This document shows positions 17,801-24,944 of a stretch of 64,000 nt of DNA, one piece after another. This DNA comes from Rhizobium sp. AC27/96. GTDB lineage: Bacteria; Pseudomonadota; Alphaproteobacteria; Rhizobiales; Rhizobiaceae. Made by a program: the position numbers and the translations under genes. Position 1 is the stretch's first letter, and each line of letters opens with the position of its first letter. The notes under the pieces are model-generated. The model saw only the letters and a program-made list of their open reading frames with translations, made no database searches and was not told the origin of the DNA. The stretch covers positions 62,001-126,000 of the forward strand of contig NZ_LXKN01000032.1 of NCBI RefSeq assembly GCF_001692325.1. The letters are read 5' to 3'.

Positions 17801-18210
17801 GGAAGATCCCTGCTTTCAAGATGGTCCGGCAGGATGCCGTATTTGATCGGCCCGAACAGCGAGGAGATGACGCCGAAGCCGAAAAGGGCGAGCATCAGGA
17901 TCCAGATGGACGAGAAGCCGATACCGACGACCGAGATGGCTGCGACAATAAGCTCGCAGCGCTTCAGAAGCTCGGCCATCTTGGCCTTGTCGTATTTGTC
18001 GGCAAGCTCGCCGGCAACTGCCGAAAGCAGTAGGAACGGCACGATGAAGATGCCGCCTGCGAGCGTCACCAGCGCGGCGCCCTGGGCTGCCATCTGCGCA
18101 AGAATGACGAAAATCAAAGTCTGCTTGAGAAAATTATCGTTAAAAGCGGTGAGGAACTGCGTCCAAAACAGCGGCGCGAATTTCCTCGATCTCATCAAAT
18201 GGGTTTGCAT
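14815..18210 (-). CDS. aas: fused LplT-like transporter / PlsC acyltransferase / acyl-[ACP] synthetase
   Basis: A 1131-residue membrane protein joining three activities of lysophospholipid recycling. Residues 1 to about 410 are an MFS domain like LplT (FWTQFLTAFNDNFLKQTLIF at the N-terminus), predicted to flip lysophospholipid inward. Residues about 430-620 are a PlsC/LPLAT acyltransferase with NHVSLLDG (NHx4D) near 454 and FPEGRLT near 523. Residues about 630-1110 are an AMP-forming acyl ligase with FTSGSEGAPKG near 792 and GYGVTEAAPV. In E. coli these are two genes, lplT and aas; the three-domain fusion is known in other bacteria. The ATG at 18210 follows AGGGGAACGTC; an upstream frame to 18258 lacks support. 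Monocistronic. Confidence 0.93.
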   Translation of the reverse strand: MQTHLMRSRKFAPLFWTQFLTAFNDNFLKQTLIFVILAQMAAQGAALVTLAGGIFIVPFLLLSAVAGELADKYDKAKMAELLKRCELIVAAISVVGIGFSSIWILMLALFGFGVISSLFGPIKYGILPDHLESRDLPKANAWIEGGTFIAILTGTMIAAVAFREGENVWIFGPMMMGLSILCWFSARMIPSTGSKAPDLVVDKNVVRSSYRLVNELRADSRIWRASLMNCWFWFVGAFIMSMLPIMVTDILGGSEIVVPAYLAIFAISVAIGSAIAGWMAAGRIVLLPAPIGMLIVALFGLDLAWNLWGLQSVSHAESILAFFEGPKTIRVAIDLAGMAIGGAFLAVPTFAAMQSWANEDRRARVIGAANVLSALFIAVGLALVAVLQAIGLSIPIIILSISVLNVAVAWLMLETLPTNAFRDLISIIFRAFMRLEVEGLENIRKAGPAPIIALNHVSLLDGALALAITEEEPVFAIDYAFAKKWWVRPLLKRCKFLPLDPTKPMATRSLIKVIQDGSPVGIFPEGRLTVTGTLMKVYDGAAMVADKTGAMIVPVRIDGLEKSYASYLTSSHVRRRLFPKVKVTILEPVKLDVSPELKGRKRRIAAGAALYQIMSSLIFRTADTDNTVLGRVIESAHEYGGKKLAVEDPLSGKLSYAKLLTGAAVLGAKFKKMFPADKTLGVMLPNANGTAATVLGVMSAGKVPAMLNFTAGAANILSACKTAEVKHVLCSRAFVTQAKLGPVVEELEKQVKFVWLDELRTQITLVDKIFGLLRKYRPLVKRKADDTAVILFTSGSEGAPKGVVLTHRNILSNAAQAASRIDFHPGDKVFNILPMFHSFGLTAGTILPLVSGVPIFLYPSPLHYRIVPELIYVSNATIVFGTDTFLNGYARSAHPYDLRSIRYIFSGAEPVKASTREVYMEKFGLRILEGYGVTEAAPVISLNTPMYNRSGTVGKIMPGMEWKLEPVAGIDEGGRLLIRGANVMAGYLRADNPGVLEPLPDGWHDTGDIVTIDEDGFVKIRGRAKRFAKIGGEMISLAAIETLAAQLWPGALSVVSSIPDAKKGERIVLLTDQPNATRSDFLAFAKAKGATEMMVPAEVTVGKVPVLGSGKIDFVTARAMALEGVSESQAA

Positions 18211-18300
18211 GACGTTCCCCTCGTTCAGTGAACAAGACGCCACAGAGTGGTTACGCAAAGGTTGAGCGCGAACACAACTCTATGGCGTCGTTAATAAAGG

Positions 18301-18582
18301 TTAGTCCTGACCGTCACGATTGAACTTAACGAGCAGCTTCTCGGTGCGGGCATCCTCGACCTTGCGGATCAGCTTGTCGGCCTCGGAGTTGTCGCGAACC
18401 GTCTTGGTCACGTTGACCGTCGTCTGTACCAGCATCAGGATACCCATGGCGAGATATCCTTTACCCCATAGGTCGATCGGCATCATGTAGAGACCGACGA
18501 AGAGCATAAAGGCGGCGGCGGCGAAGGAGACGTAGGAAAAGCTGACCCAAGCCTGGGAATGTTTCTGGAAGCTGTCGTTCAT
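18301..18582 (-). CDS. YiaA/YiaB two-helix inner-membrane protein
   Basis: A 93-residue protein with two membrane hairpin helices (WVSFSYVSFAAAAFMLFVGL, then GYLAMGILMLVQTTVNVTK) and a charged C-terminus; this is the YiaAB two-helix domain. Function of the family is not established. GAGAGGG lies 9 bases before the ATG at 18582, which is better than the frame's first start at 18600. The gene follows pspA closely on the same strand and is probably cotranscribed with it, so it may take part in an envelope stress response controlled by the divergent TetR gene. Confidence 0.85.
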   Translation of the reverse strand: MNDSFQKHSQAWVSFSYVSFAAAAFMLFVGLYMMPIDLWGKGYLAMGILMLVQTTVNVTKTVRDNSEADKLIRKVEDARTEKLLVKFNRDGQD

Positions 18583-18619
18583 GATCGTACCCTCTCTCAT
18601 ATGTTCGGTGTGTTCGGTT

Positions 18620-19309
18620 TCAGGCTGCTGAATTCATGCGGCTGCGCAGGCGGGCAAGCACGTCGTCGGCCGATGGGCCAAGCGGTGCGCCGAAGCCGGC
18701 ATTGGCAAGCTTTTCGATGATGACCGTCTGCCGGCTCGCCGCGTCCATTTCCTTCATGGCCGAAGCTGCAATCTGGCAACGATCCTGATAGGCGCGAAGG
18801 CGCGCCAGCGTTTCCTCTGCATCGTCCAGGGTCGCCAGGCCTGAATTATCTTCACAGGCGGCGCTCAGCTTCTGCGTCTGTTCGGTGGCGCGCGCCAGCC
18901 GCTCGCCACGCTGCAATTCCTGCAGGCGTGCTTCGGATGCGCGAACGGTTGCCTTGAGCTTGTCGATCGTCTGGGTGAATTGCGCCTGCGCCTTCTCCGA
19001 GGCATCGCGCTCGGCTTCGAGCTGGGCGATCGTCTCGGCCGCTTGCCGGGCAAGCTCTTCACTGCCCTTCTGAAGCGCTGCAACGGCCCGGGTTTCCAGA
19101 TCGGCGATGCGCCCGGCAAGCGCCGCATGCTGGCTCTTTTCCTGCTCGTTCTGCGCGACTGCGATTGCCACGGCCCGCCGCGCCGACTGAATGGCGCTAG
19201 CTGCATCGCGGATCTGCTGCGCAAGCAGCGGCACAGCGTTGCGATCGATGAACGCCTGCTCCGCATCATGAGCTCGGCCGCGGATGAGCGTCAGAATTAC
19301 ATTGAACAT
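18620..19309 (-). CDS. PspA/IM30-family membrane-stress protein
   Basis: A 229-residue, almost wholly helical protein of the PspA/IM30 (ESCRT-III-like) family. It starts MFNVILTLIRGRAHDAEQAF, where the amphipathic first helix binds membrane, then shows long coiled-coil stretches rich in Ala/Glu/Gln/Arg (for example LAGRIADLETRAVAALQKG) up to about residue 190. Family members coat damaged inner membrane and remodel it. There is no pspF/pspB/pspC here; the adjacent regulator is a TetR protein, so control differs from the enterobacterial system. GGGAGACGACAA precedes the ATG. The start lies 18 bases from the first of three TetR-type operators, which fits tight repression. Confidence 0.88.
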   Translation of the reverse strand: MFNVILTLIRGRAHDAEQAFIDRNAVPLLAQQIRDAASAIQSARRAVAIAVAQNEQEKSQHAALAGRIADLETRAVAALQKGSEELARQAAETIAQLEAERDASEKAQAQFTQTIDKLKATVRASEARLQELQRGERLARATEQTQKLSAACEDNSGLATLDDAEETLARLRAYQDRCQIAASAMKEMDAASRQTVIIEKLANAGFGAPLGPSADDVLARLRSRMNSAA

Positions 19310-19326
19310 TTGTCGTCTCCCGTTTA

Positions 19327-19399
19327 TGAACGTTGTTCACGAAGAGAGGTATGCCAGAACCATGAACGTTGTTCAAGATAAATTTTGAACAACGTTCAA
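19327..19399. promoter_or_regulatory. three copies of a TetR-type operator
   Basis: TGAACGTTGTTCA occurs at 19327-19339 and 19363-19375, and its reverse complement TGAACAACGTTCA at 19386-19398, the last widened to a near-perfect TTGAAC/GTTCAA palindrome. All three lie in the 111 bp between pspA and the divergent TetR gene. Such near-palindromes with AAC/GTT arms are typical TetR-family sites. They are likely to give autoregulation and repression of pspA-yiaA. Confidence 0.8.
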
Positions 19400-19420
19400 A
19401 AAAATGAATTGGAATGATCG

Positions 19421-20029
19421 ATGGCGAAAAACACCCAGGAAAAGCGCGAGGATCTGAAGCTGCGGCTGATCGAGGCGGCGCGCAATCGCATCGCCGCCGA
19501 TGGCCTGGCAAACCTGCGTGCGCGGGATGTCACGCAGGATGTCGGCTGTGCGCTTGGCGGCCTCTATACCGTCTTTGCCGACCTCGACGAATTGATCATC
19601 CACGTCAATTCGGCGACTTTGAAAACACTGGAAGCCTCCCTGGCGCTGGCCGAGGTCAAGAACCGCACGCCGACCGACCGGCTGCGCAACCTTGCACGCG
19701 GTTATCTGCTGTTTGCTGTCACCCATCGCAATCTATGGAAGGCGCTTTTCGATCATCGCCCGCCGAATGACCGCCCGAGCCCCGAATGGCATCTGGAGGA
19801 GCATATGTTCCTGATGGGCGTCATTGCCGAGCCGTTAGCCGAGCTGCAACCGAACATGTCGGAGACGGCACGCGCGATCCGCGCGAGAACGCTGTTCGGC
19901 GCCGTGCATGGCGTTGTCAGCATCAGCATCGAGGGACGGTTCGTCGGCCTGCCGATCGAAAGCCTGGAACAGGAGCTAGACGATTTCATCCTGACGGTCG
20001 CGGCAGGAGCCGCGGCGAAACAGGGCTAG
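19421..20029 (+). CDS. TetR-family transcriptional regulator
   Basis: A 202-residue repressor. The N-terminal helix-turn-helix covers residues about 10-55 (LKLRLIEAARNRIAADGLAN, then ARDVTQDVGCALGGLYTVF), with the YxxF recognition-helix end. The C-terminal ligand domain resembles the TetR_C WHG type (LFAVTHRNLWKALFDHR). It is divergent from pspA-yiaA with three operator copies between, so it most likely represses both units until it binds a hydrophobic ligand or fatty-acid derivative; the aas gene nearby makes a lipid-linked signal conceivable. GGAATGATCG precedes the ATG. Confidence 0.9.
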   Translation: MAKNTQEKREDLKLRLIEAARNRIAADGLANLRARDVTQDVGCALGGLYTVFADLDELIIHVNSATLKTLEASLALAEVKNRTPTDRLRNLARGYLLFAVTHRNLWKALFDHRPPNDRPSPEWHLEEHMFLMGVIAEPLAELQPNMSETARAIRARTLFGAVHGVVSISIEGRFVGLPIESLEQELDDFILTVAAGAAAKQG

Positions 20030-20176
20030 TTCCTGTTGGAAAGCAAACGAGCCCCGTCATATGGTGCCGTTCAGGCTGCCACTTCAACGAGCGGCTTGCT
20101 GACCGCCTCGATGTCGTCGCCGGCTCCTTGCATCAGCTTGGAACGTCAATAGAGGAGCATTCGGGGCCTCCGTCGC

Positions 20177-21061
20177 TCATAGCGACTCTACCCAGGACAC
20201 GATCGCCGAGTTCACATCGTCCTTGCGGTCCTGCATGATCCAGTGCCCGGCGTTCGTCCAGACGTCGACCTTGGACTTCCCGTTCGAGAACCATGTGCGC
20301 ATCCGTGCGGCCTGGCCCTCGTCACGGCAGAGATGATAGAAGGGAACTGTGATCGTCTTGCAGAAGGTTTCGCTATTGCTGCCAAGACCGACCTGGTCAG
20401 ATCCGAAGAATAGCGGTCCGAAGGATTCTCGAACAGGATGCTCCGGCATTCCCTGAAGTCGTCTTGCATGCCAGCGCTTGAGTGCCGGATCGGTTGAGGG
20501 ATCGTAGACGCTTTCGAACAGGGCCGGACCAACCACGCCAGGATTCTGGGTCTTGAGACCATCGACGGCTTTCTTGAAGACCGGCCCAACGCTGTCCGCA
20601 AAGCCGATAGAACCATCGACGGACACGACCGCGTCGACAAGATCCGGCCGCTTCGCCGCAAGGCGCGCAGCGACCTGCCCACCCATGGAATGCCCTATCA
20701 GTATAAATTTCTCACCCTGGAATTTCCTTTCAATCAGGGCTTCGATGTCCCGAACATAGTCGCCAGGCATGTAGCTGCCGGATGGCATGATCTCGGACCG
20801 GCCATGGCCGCGCAGATCGACGGCAACCACCCGGTAGCGGCTTTCGAGGGCGGGCAATTGCCAACTCCAGTCGTGGGAATCGCACGTCCAGCCATGCAGC
20901 AGCATCACGTTCCGGCCCCTTCCGGAAACCGTGTAGAAAAGCTTGGCGGCGCGCGGCGGCGCAGCGAGGACAGGATTGGGGCCTGCGGCGGCGGCCGCCA
21001 CCGTCATTCCAAGAATGGTCATCAGACCGCGCCGCGATAGGTCGAAATTGCTCTCTGCCAC
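20177..21061 (-). CDS. exported alpha/beta hydrolase with Tat-type signal
   Basis: A 294-residue alpha/beta hydrolase. The start is taken as GTG at 21061, because AGGAG lies 7-8 bases upstream and it opens a twin-arginine leader (VAESNFDLSRRGLMTILGM, then an Ala-rich core ending VLAAP). The earlier frame to 21121 lacks such a site. Catalytic parts: oxyanion loop LLHGWTCDSHDW, nucleophile elbow IGHSMGGQVA (Ser near residue 120), acid in DAVVSVDGS or further on, and His in TNAGHWIMQD near the end. Probably periplasmic esterase, lactonase or haloperoxidase-like. Divergent from an HxlR regulator, whose operator lies between them. Confidence 0.88.
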   Translation of the reverse strand: MAESNFDLSRRGLMTILGMTVAAAAAGPNPVLAAPPRAAKLFYTVSGRGRNVMLLHGWTCDSHDWSWQLPALESRYRVVAVDLRGHGRSEIMPSGSYMPGDYVRDIEALIERKFQGEKFILIGHSMGGQVAARLAAKRPDLVDAVVSVDGSIGFADSVGPVFKKAVDGLKTQNPGVVGPALFESVYDPSTDPALKRWHARRLQGMPEHPVRESFGPLFFGSDQVGLGSNSETFCKTITVPFYHLCRDEGQAARMRTWFSNGKSKVDVWTNAGHWIMQDRKDDVNSAIVSWVESL

Positions 21062-21168
21062 GGATAGTCTCCTTTGAAATCTCTGGCATGTCCGCCAGCT
21101 TCCCGCTCGGCGGCCCGGCATTGATTGCTCGGTGACTTCTAGATATACGTTGTAAATCTACGATCAAT

Positions 21169-21188
21169 TACGCACCTTAAAGTGCGTA
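21169..21188. promoter_or_regulatory. HxlR-type palindromic operator
   Basis: A perfect 7-bp inverted repeat, TACGCAC-CTTAAA-GTGCGTA, sits 22 bases before the HxlR start and 108 bases from the hydrolase start. A related AT-rich stretch with TACG/CGTA-like pieces lies just left (21141-21162). Its position suggests control of both genes. Confidence 0.7.
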
Positions 21189-21209
21189 GATATACCGGAG
21201 GATATCCAG

Positions 21210-21587
21210 ATGCCCGGAAAGGTGGACAACGTCTTCTTCGCGGACTGTGCGGCGCGCTCGTTTTTCGATCAGGTCGCGAACAAATGGTCCGTCATGATAC
21301 TGACCGTCCTTGAAGAAAAGCCGACCCGCTTCAATGAGTTCATGCGCAGGCTGGAAGGCATCACGCACAAGGCGCTGACCCAGGCATTGCGACGGCTTGA
21401 AAGAAATGGGCTGATCTCGCGCAGAGTGCTGGCGACGTCACCGGTCGCGGTGGAGTATTCGATCACCGATCTCGGCCGAACACTTCAGGCCCCGTTCGGC
21501 GCGGTCTACGAGTGGGCGATCAACCACCTGCAGCACATCGAAAAGGCACAGGAAAGCTATGACGCTCGCGCGAATAATGTGACGTAA
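21210..21587 (+). CDS. HxlR-family transcriptional regulator
   Basis: A 125-residue winged-helix regulator. The HxlR signature is intact: ANKWSVMILTVLEEKPTRFN, FNEFMRRLEGITHKALTQAL and RRLERNGLISRRV, followed by VEYSITDLGRTL. A single Cys near residue 13 (FADCAARSFF) is in the usual place for redox-sensing HxlR proteins (HypR/YodB/QorR), which respond to quinones, aldehydes or hypochlorite. GGAGGATATCCAG precedes the ATG. It is divergent from the exported hydrolase and probably represses it and itself. Confidence 0.92.
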   Translation: MPGKVDNVFFADCAARSFFDQVANKWSVMILTVLEEKPTRFNEFMRRLEGITHKALTQALRRLERNGLISRRVLATSPVAVEYSITDLGRTLQAPFGAVYEWAINHLQHIEKAQESYDARANNVT

Positions 21588-21707
21588 GCATATTCGAGAA
21601 CGACGATCGCTTCGGTGCTGAGCCTTCGCCCTGCCACACAAACACGCGAAGCGGTTTCACGCTATGTGCCAGGGATCAAAGACCCGAAACTGAAGATGCA
21701 AGAGCGT

Positions 21708-22505
21708 TCATGGGTTCGAGGGCGCATAGTTCTTGATATCGCCGAAGGCATAGCCGCGCTCCTTCAGCTTGCGAATGAGGGATTGCAAGTTGTCACGGCC
21801 GTTGAACTGGTCTTGAAACATCTGATCATGCATGAGCAGGATCATCTTTCCGCGCTGGGTGAAACGGCCGTACTGGAAGAGGTGGTCGATTTCGTTGACC
21901 AGGCGGTCCACCGATTGGACCGGCTTGCCATCGTCGCTGTGCACCCATTCGAAGTCCCAGCCATAAAGATAGAAGCCGGCCTCGGCGACGAGCTCGTAGT
22001 CCAGCCACTCGCGCTCCCATTGGGCAACGTTGATGGACAGATCCTCCCTCGACACTGTCGGAAGGCGGAAGACGTCCCTGCCCGGCAGGCGCGCATTCAC
22101 CATCGGCGTGAGACCGAGCACCTGATTGGCATGCAGCATATCCGCAACGACGGCCTGGGTATTGGAATAAAACCGCCTGTAGCGATTGTTGGCATGGCTG
22201 TAGCTGTGATTGCCAACCGTCACCAGCGGCATCGCCTTGGCCTGCGCCAGCAAGTCGCGACCGGCAGGGATGGTCTCCACATGCAGGCCGACCATGAACA
22301 TGGCGGCCGGAACATTCTCCTGGCTCAACACGGAAAGAACGTTTTGCGTTCCCGGCAGTGGACCGTCATCGAATGTCAGATAGATCGTCTTATCCGCAGC
22401 CGAGGCTTCGAGGGCGCCCGCCGCAACTACAACGCTTGCAAGGAGCCATCTGAACAACGTTCTCCTGAGACAATTCAACCCGCCCAAGCCTGCCGCCTCC
22501 CGCAT
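21708..22505 (-). CDS. exported polysaccharide deacetylase
   Basis: A 265-residue NodB-homology protein. The start at 22505 is chosen because it opens a signal peptide (LFRWLLASVVVAAGALEASA); the ribosome site is poor and the frame is open to 22715. The NodB core starts right after the leader: YLTFDDGPLPGTQN has the catalytic TFDDGP, and the metal-binding His pair is in TVGNHSYSHANN. Later motifs are LPGRDVFRLP (R of motif 3), YGWDFEWVH (motif 4) and ILLMHDQMF (motif 5, His). It is expected to remove N-acetyl groups from an envelope or exopolysaccharide sugar. It follows the min operon, separated by a terminator hairpin, so it is probably independent. Confidence 0.88.
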   Translation of the reverse strand: MREAAGLGGLNCLRRTLFRWLLASVVVAAGALEASAADKTIYLTFDDGPLPGTQNVLSVLSQENVPAAMFMVGLHVETIPAGRDLLAQAKAMPLVTVGNHSYSHANNRYRRFYSNTQAVVADMLHANQVLGLTPMVNARLPGRDVFRLPTVSREDLSINVAQWEREWLDYELVAEAGFYLYGWDFEWVHSDDGKPVQSVDRLVNEIDHLFQYGRFTQRGKMILLMHDQMFQDQFNGRDNLQSLIRKLKERGYAFGDIKNYAPSNP

Positions 22506-22569
22506 GATCAAAGCAAACTGGCATATCGCTTCGGACAAGAAAAGCGCTTCGATGCCACCGACAAACGCA

Positions 22570-22603
22570 AAGGGCGCTCGACCCATTTCTGGGGAGCGCC
22601 CTT
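22570..22603 (-). terminator. terminator between minE and deacetylase
   Basis: A perfect 10-bp stem AAGGGCGCTC/GAGCGCCCTT, with a further CCCA/TGGG pairing inside the loop. On the minus strand it is followed by TGCGTTTGT. It lies 194 bases past the minE stop and 65 bases before the deacetylase start. Confidence 0.65.
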
Positions 22604-22796
22604 GCTTTGACCCGGACAGCAAACGCCAGCTCGACACGGAAATGTCAGCACGGCAGGCCATCGTTACAGGTGATGGTGTGCAAATAATAGCGAATCGCAC
22701 TCTTTGCAAGAGCAAAGATCAAAGAAACACAAAGGATCCCTCAGAAAAGAGAATCCTTTGCTCTTGTCTCGACGTAGCGGCGGTATCAGGCGCCTA

Positions 22797-23057
22797 TCAA
22801 GCGGCCTGAAGTGCTGCGTCTCTGGGAATCTCGACGTCGATCTCCAGCATGGAGACATTCTCGTCGCGATCCATCTTCACCTGCACCTTGTCGCGATCGA
22901 CTTGAACGTGCTTGGCGATGACGGCCAGGATTTCCTCGCGCAGGATGGATACGAGATCCGAATCGACCGAGGCACGCTCATGGGCGAGGAGAATCTGCAG
23001 GCGCTCACGCGCCATGGGTGCAGATTGCTGCTTGCGGAACAGTCCAAAGATATTCAT
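22797..23057 (-). CDS. minE: cell division topological specificity factor MinE
   Basis: An 86-residue MinE. The N-terminal amphipathic anchor (MNIFGLFRKQQSAPMARERL) is followed by the MinD-contact helix (ERLQILLAHERA) and the dimer domain (VSILREEILAVIAKHVQVD, then VSMLEIDVEIP). It drives MinD off the membrane and so sets the pole-to-pole oscillation that keeps the Z ring at midcell. Its ATG overlaps the minD stop by four bases (23054-23057), giving translational coupling and matched dosage. Confidence 0.97.
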   Translation of the reverse strand: MNIFGLFRKQQSAPMARERLQILLAHERASVDSDLVSILREEILAVIAKHVQVDRDKVQVKMDRDENVSMLEIDVEIPRDAALQAA

Positions 23058-23869
23058 GCGGCCCTCCTTGCGAAGATCTTGCCGAAGATGCCCCGCTTTT
23101 CACCGGGGATGGTGATCGGCAGCTGCTCGCCGGCAAGGCGGCGTGCGGCTTCGAAATAGGCGAGAGCAGGTGCACTGCGAACATCCGCGAGGGTGACCGG
23201 CGAACCGATATTGGAAGCGCGAAGCACGTCCATGCTCTCCGGAATAATTCCGAGCAGAGGAATGGAGAGGATCTCCAGCACGTCGTCGACCTTCAGCATG
23301 TCGCCGCGTTCGGCGCGAGCGGCATCGTAGCGGGTGAGCAGCAGGTGCTTTTCCATGCGCTCGCCGCGCTCGGCCTTTAGCGTCTTGGAATCCAGCAGGC
23401 CGATGATGCGATCGGAATCGCGCACCGAGGACACCTCCGGATTGGTGACGACGACGGCGACGTCGGCATGACGCATCGCAAGCGTAGCGCCGCGCTCGAT
23501 GCCTGCCGGGCTGTCGCAGATGACCCAGTCGAAATAGTTCTTGAGCTCGTTGATGACGCGCTCGACACCTTCGGGCGTCAGATTGTCCTTGTCACGCGTC
23601 TGCGAAGCCGGCAGCAGGAAGAGCGTCTCCAGCCGCTTGTCGCGGATCAGCGCCTGCGGCAGCTTGGCATCGCCATGAATGACGTTGACCAGATCGTAAA
23701 CCACTCGACGTTCCGCGCCCATGACCAGATCGAGATTGCGCAGCCCGACGTCGAAATCGACGACGACGACCTTCTCGTTTCTCTGTGCCAGAGCCGCCCC
23801 CAATGCGGCAGTCGACGTCGTCTTGCCAACTCCGCCCTTGCCTGATGTGACGACGATTACCTTGCCCAT
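23054..23869 (-). CDS. minD: septum site-determining ATPase MinD
   Basis: A 271-residue ParA/MinD ATPase. The deviant Walker A (VTSGKGGVGKTTSTAALGAA) starts at residue 7, with the signature Lys. Walker B is VVVDFDVGLRNLDLVMG, and the later DSPAGIERGA matches the switch II of MinD. The C-terminus GIFGKIFARRAA is the amphipathic membrane-targeting helix. It recruits MinC and MinE to the membrane. The ATG at 23869 follows AGGAGAGCGAG; the longer frame upstream overlaps minC out of phase and is not used. Middle gene of the minCDE operon. Confidence 0.97.
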   Translation of the reverse strand: MGKVIVVTSGKGGVGKTTSTAALGAALAQRNEKVVVVDFDVGLRNLDLVMGAERRVVYDLVNVIHGDAKLPQALIRDKRLETLFLLPASQTRDKDNLTPEGVERVINELKNYFDWVICDSPAGIERGATLAMRHADVAVVVTNPEVSSVRDSDRIIGLLDSKTLKAERGERMEKHLLLTRYDAARAERGDMLKVDDVLEILSIPLLGIIPESMDVLRASNIGSPVTLADVRSAPALAYFEAARRLAGEQLPITIPGEKRGIFGKIFARRAA

Positions 23870-23898
23870 CTCGCTCTCCTGTTTTGGCCGGCTTCGGC

Positions 23899-24630
23899 TC
23901 AGATTAGTTTTTCTGCCATGATCGTTTCGCCATCCAGCCAAAGCTGGACGGATTGTCCGCGAAGGCCGGGGCTGATGTCTTCCGCCATCTTGTAGATGCC
24001 ATCGATCGCCAGCAGCTCGGCCTCGAGCTTGCGGCAAAATATCCGCGCCGAGGCATTCCCGATGGACCCGGCCATGGCCCTGCCCCGCAGTGCGCCATAG
24101 ATATGAATGGACCCGCCCGCGATGACTTCCGCACCGGACGCCACCGACCCGATGACGGTGACGTCACCCTCGGGAAAGATCACCGACTGGCCGGAGCGCA
24201 CCGGCTCGCGGATGATCAGCGACTGGGTGACCGGGCGAACCTCGACCGGCGCCGGCTTGACTTCGCTATTGCGCCGTTCGACCACCGGTTCGGCTTCGTT
24301 CACCTCGAAATCGGCAGCCGGACGTCCGCCCTTCAGAATCGGCGGCATTCCCGGCCCGGCAAGCGACGGACGGCCACCCTCGATACCCATGATGCTGACA
24401 TTGCGAGCCGAAAGCTCCGATATCAGTTCCTTGAGCTGCGCCTTGTCGATCGGCAGATCGGTGATGTCGAGCACCACCGGCCGCCCGAGAAAGAAACCGG
24501 CCGAACGGGCCGCCAGGTCGTCGAGCCTGACCAGCCACTGTTCCAGCGGCAGATCGGGCGAAAGCATGACCGCAAGAAAGGAGCGGCCCTTGATACGGAT
24601 CGAGCGAGCGTCTGTTAGCACTTTGGTCAT
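23899..24630 (-). CDS. minC: septum site-determining protein MinC
   Basis: A 243-residue MinC, the FtsZ-assembly inhibitor carried by MinD. The N-terminal domain (about residues 8-90) opens with IRIKGRSFLAVMLSPD. A variable linker rich in Pro, Glu and Val follows (about 95-140). The C-terminal beta-helix shows QSVIFPEGDVTVIGSVASGA and IHIYGALRGRAMAG, the conserved MinD-binding face, then ISPGLRGQSVQLWLDGE. No clear ribosome site precedes the ATG, so translation may be weak. First gene of minCDE, 29 bases before minD. In several rhizobia this operon is on a chromid or secondary chromosome. Confidence 0.95.
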   Translation of the reverse strand: MTKVLTDARSIRIKGRSFLAVMLSPDLPLEQWLVRLDDLAARSAGFFLGRPVVLDITDLPIDKAQLKELISELSARNVSIMGIEGGRPSLAGPGMPPILKGGRPAADFEVNEAEPVVERRNSEVKPAPVEVRPVTQSLIIREPVRSGQSVIFPEGDVTVIGSVASGAEVIAGGSIHIYGALRGRAMAGSIGNASARIFCRKLEAELLAIDGIYKMAEDISPGLRGQSVQLWLDGETIMAEKLI

Positions 24631-24682
24631 CTATGTGAATAAATCGTTGACCTTGTGTACCTTTGGCATGGTTAACAGATGG

Positions 24683-24826
24683 TTAACGCACCGTGTGATT
24701 TAGCCCCGATCCGCCCCACAAAACGGCAATGCTCGCAAGCGCCGAAGGCTCTCTGGAACCGGGGTCGTAAACGCATGGAGCAGCGAAAATCGCAGCTCCT
24801 GCAAGGAGAAGAATGATAGGTCTCAT
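24683..24826 (-). CDS. possible 47-residue exported small protein
   Basis: A short frame with a very good ribosome site (TGGAGGATCCC directly before ATG) encodes MRPIILLLAGAAIFAAPC followed by a short polar tail, ending GGSGLNHTVR. The start looks like a signal peptide or single membrane helix. No homologue is known to me. It stands alone between minC and ohr, on the same strand as both. It may be a genuine small membrane protein; the alternative is a chance frame. Confidence 0.4.
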   Translation of the reverse strand: MRPIILLLAGAAIFAAPCVYDPGSREPSALASIAVLWGGSGLNHTVR

Positions 24827-24944
24827 GGGATCCTCCAGACGCAAGGCACAGCCGGCCTTGCTCGATATTCGATGCAATAAAAATTAACGATTCTGCGCGC
24901 CGCGCCTTTCGATACGGCGCGCAATATCGACGCCTGAGCGATTC

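Noticed and set aside
14743..18033. A 1096-codon open frame on the + strand
   Set aside because: It is the antisense of the aas fusion gene; low-complexity Arg/Asp/Gly/His-rich translation, no motifs, no ribosome site.
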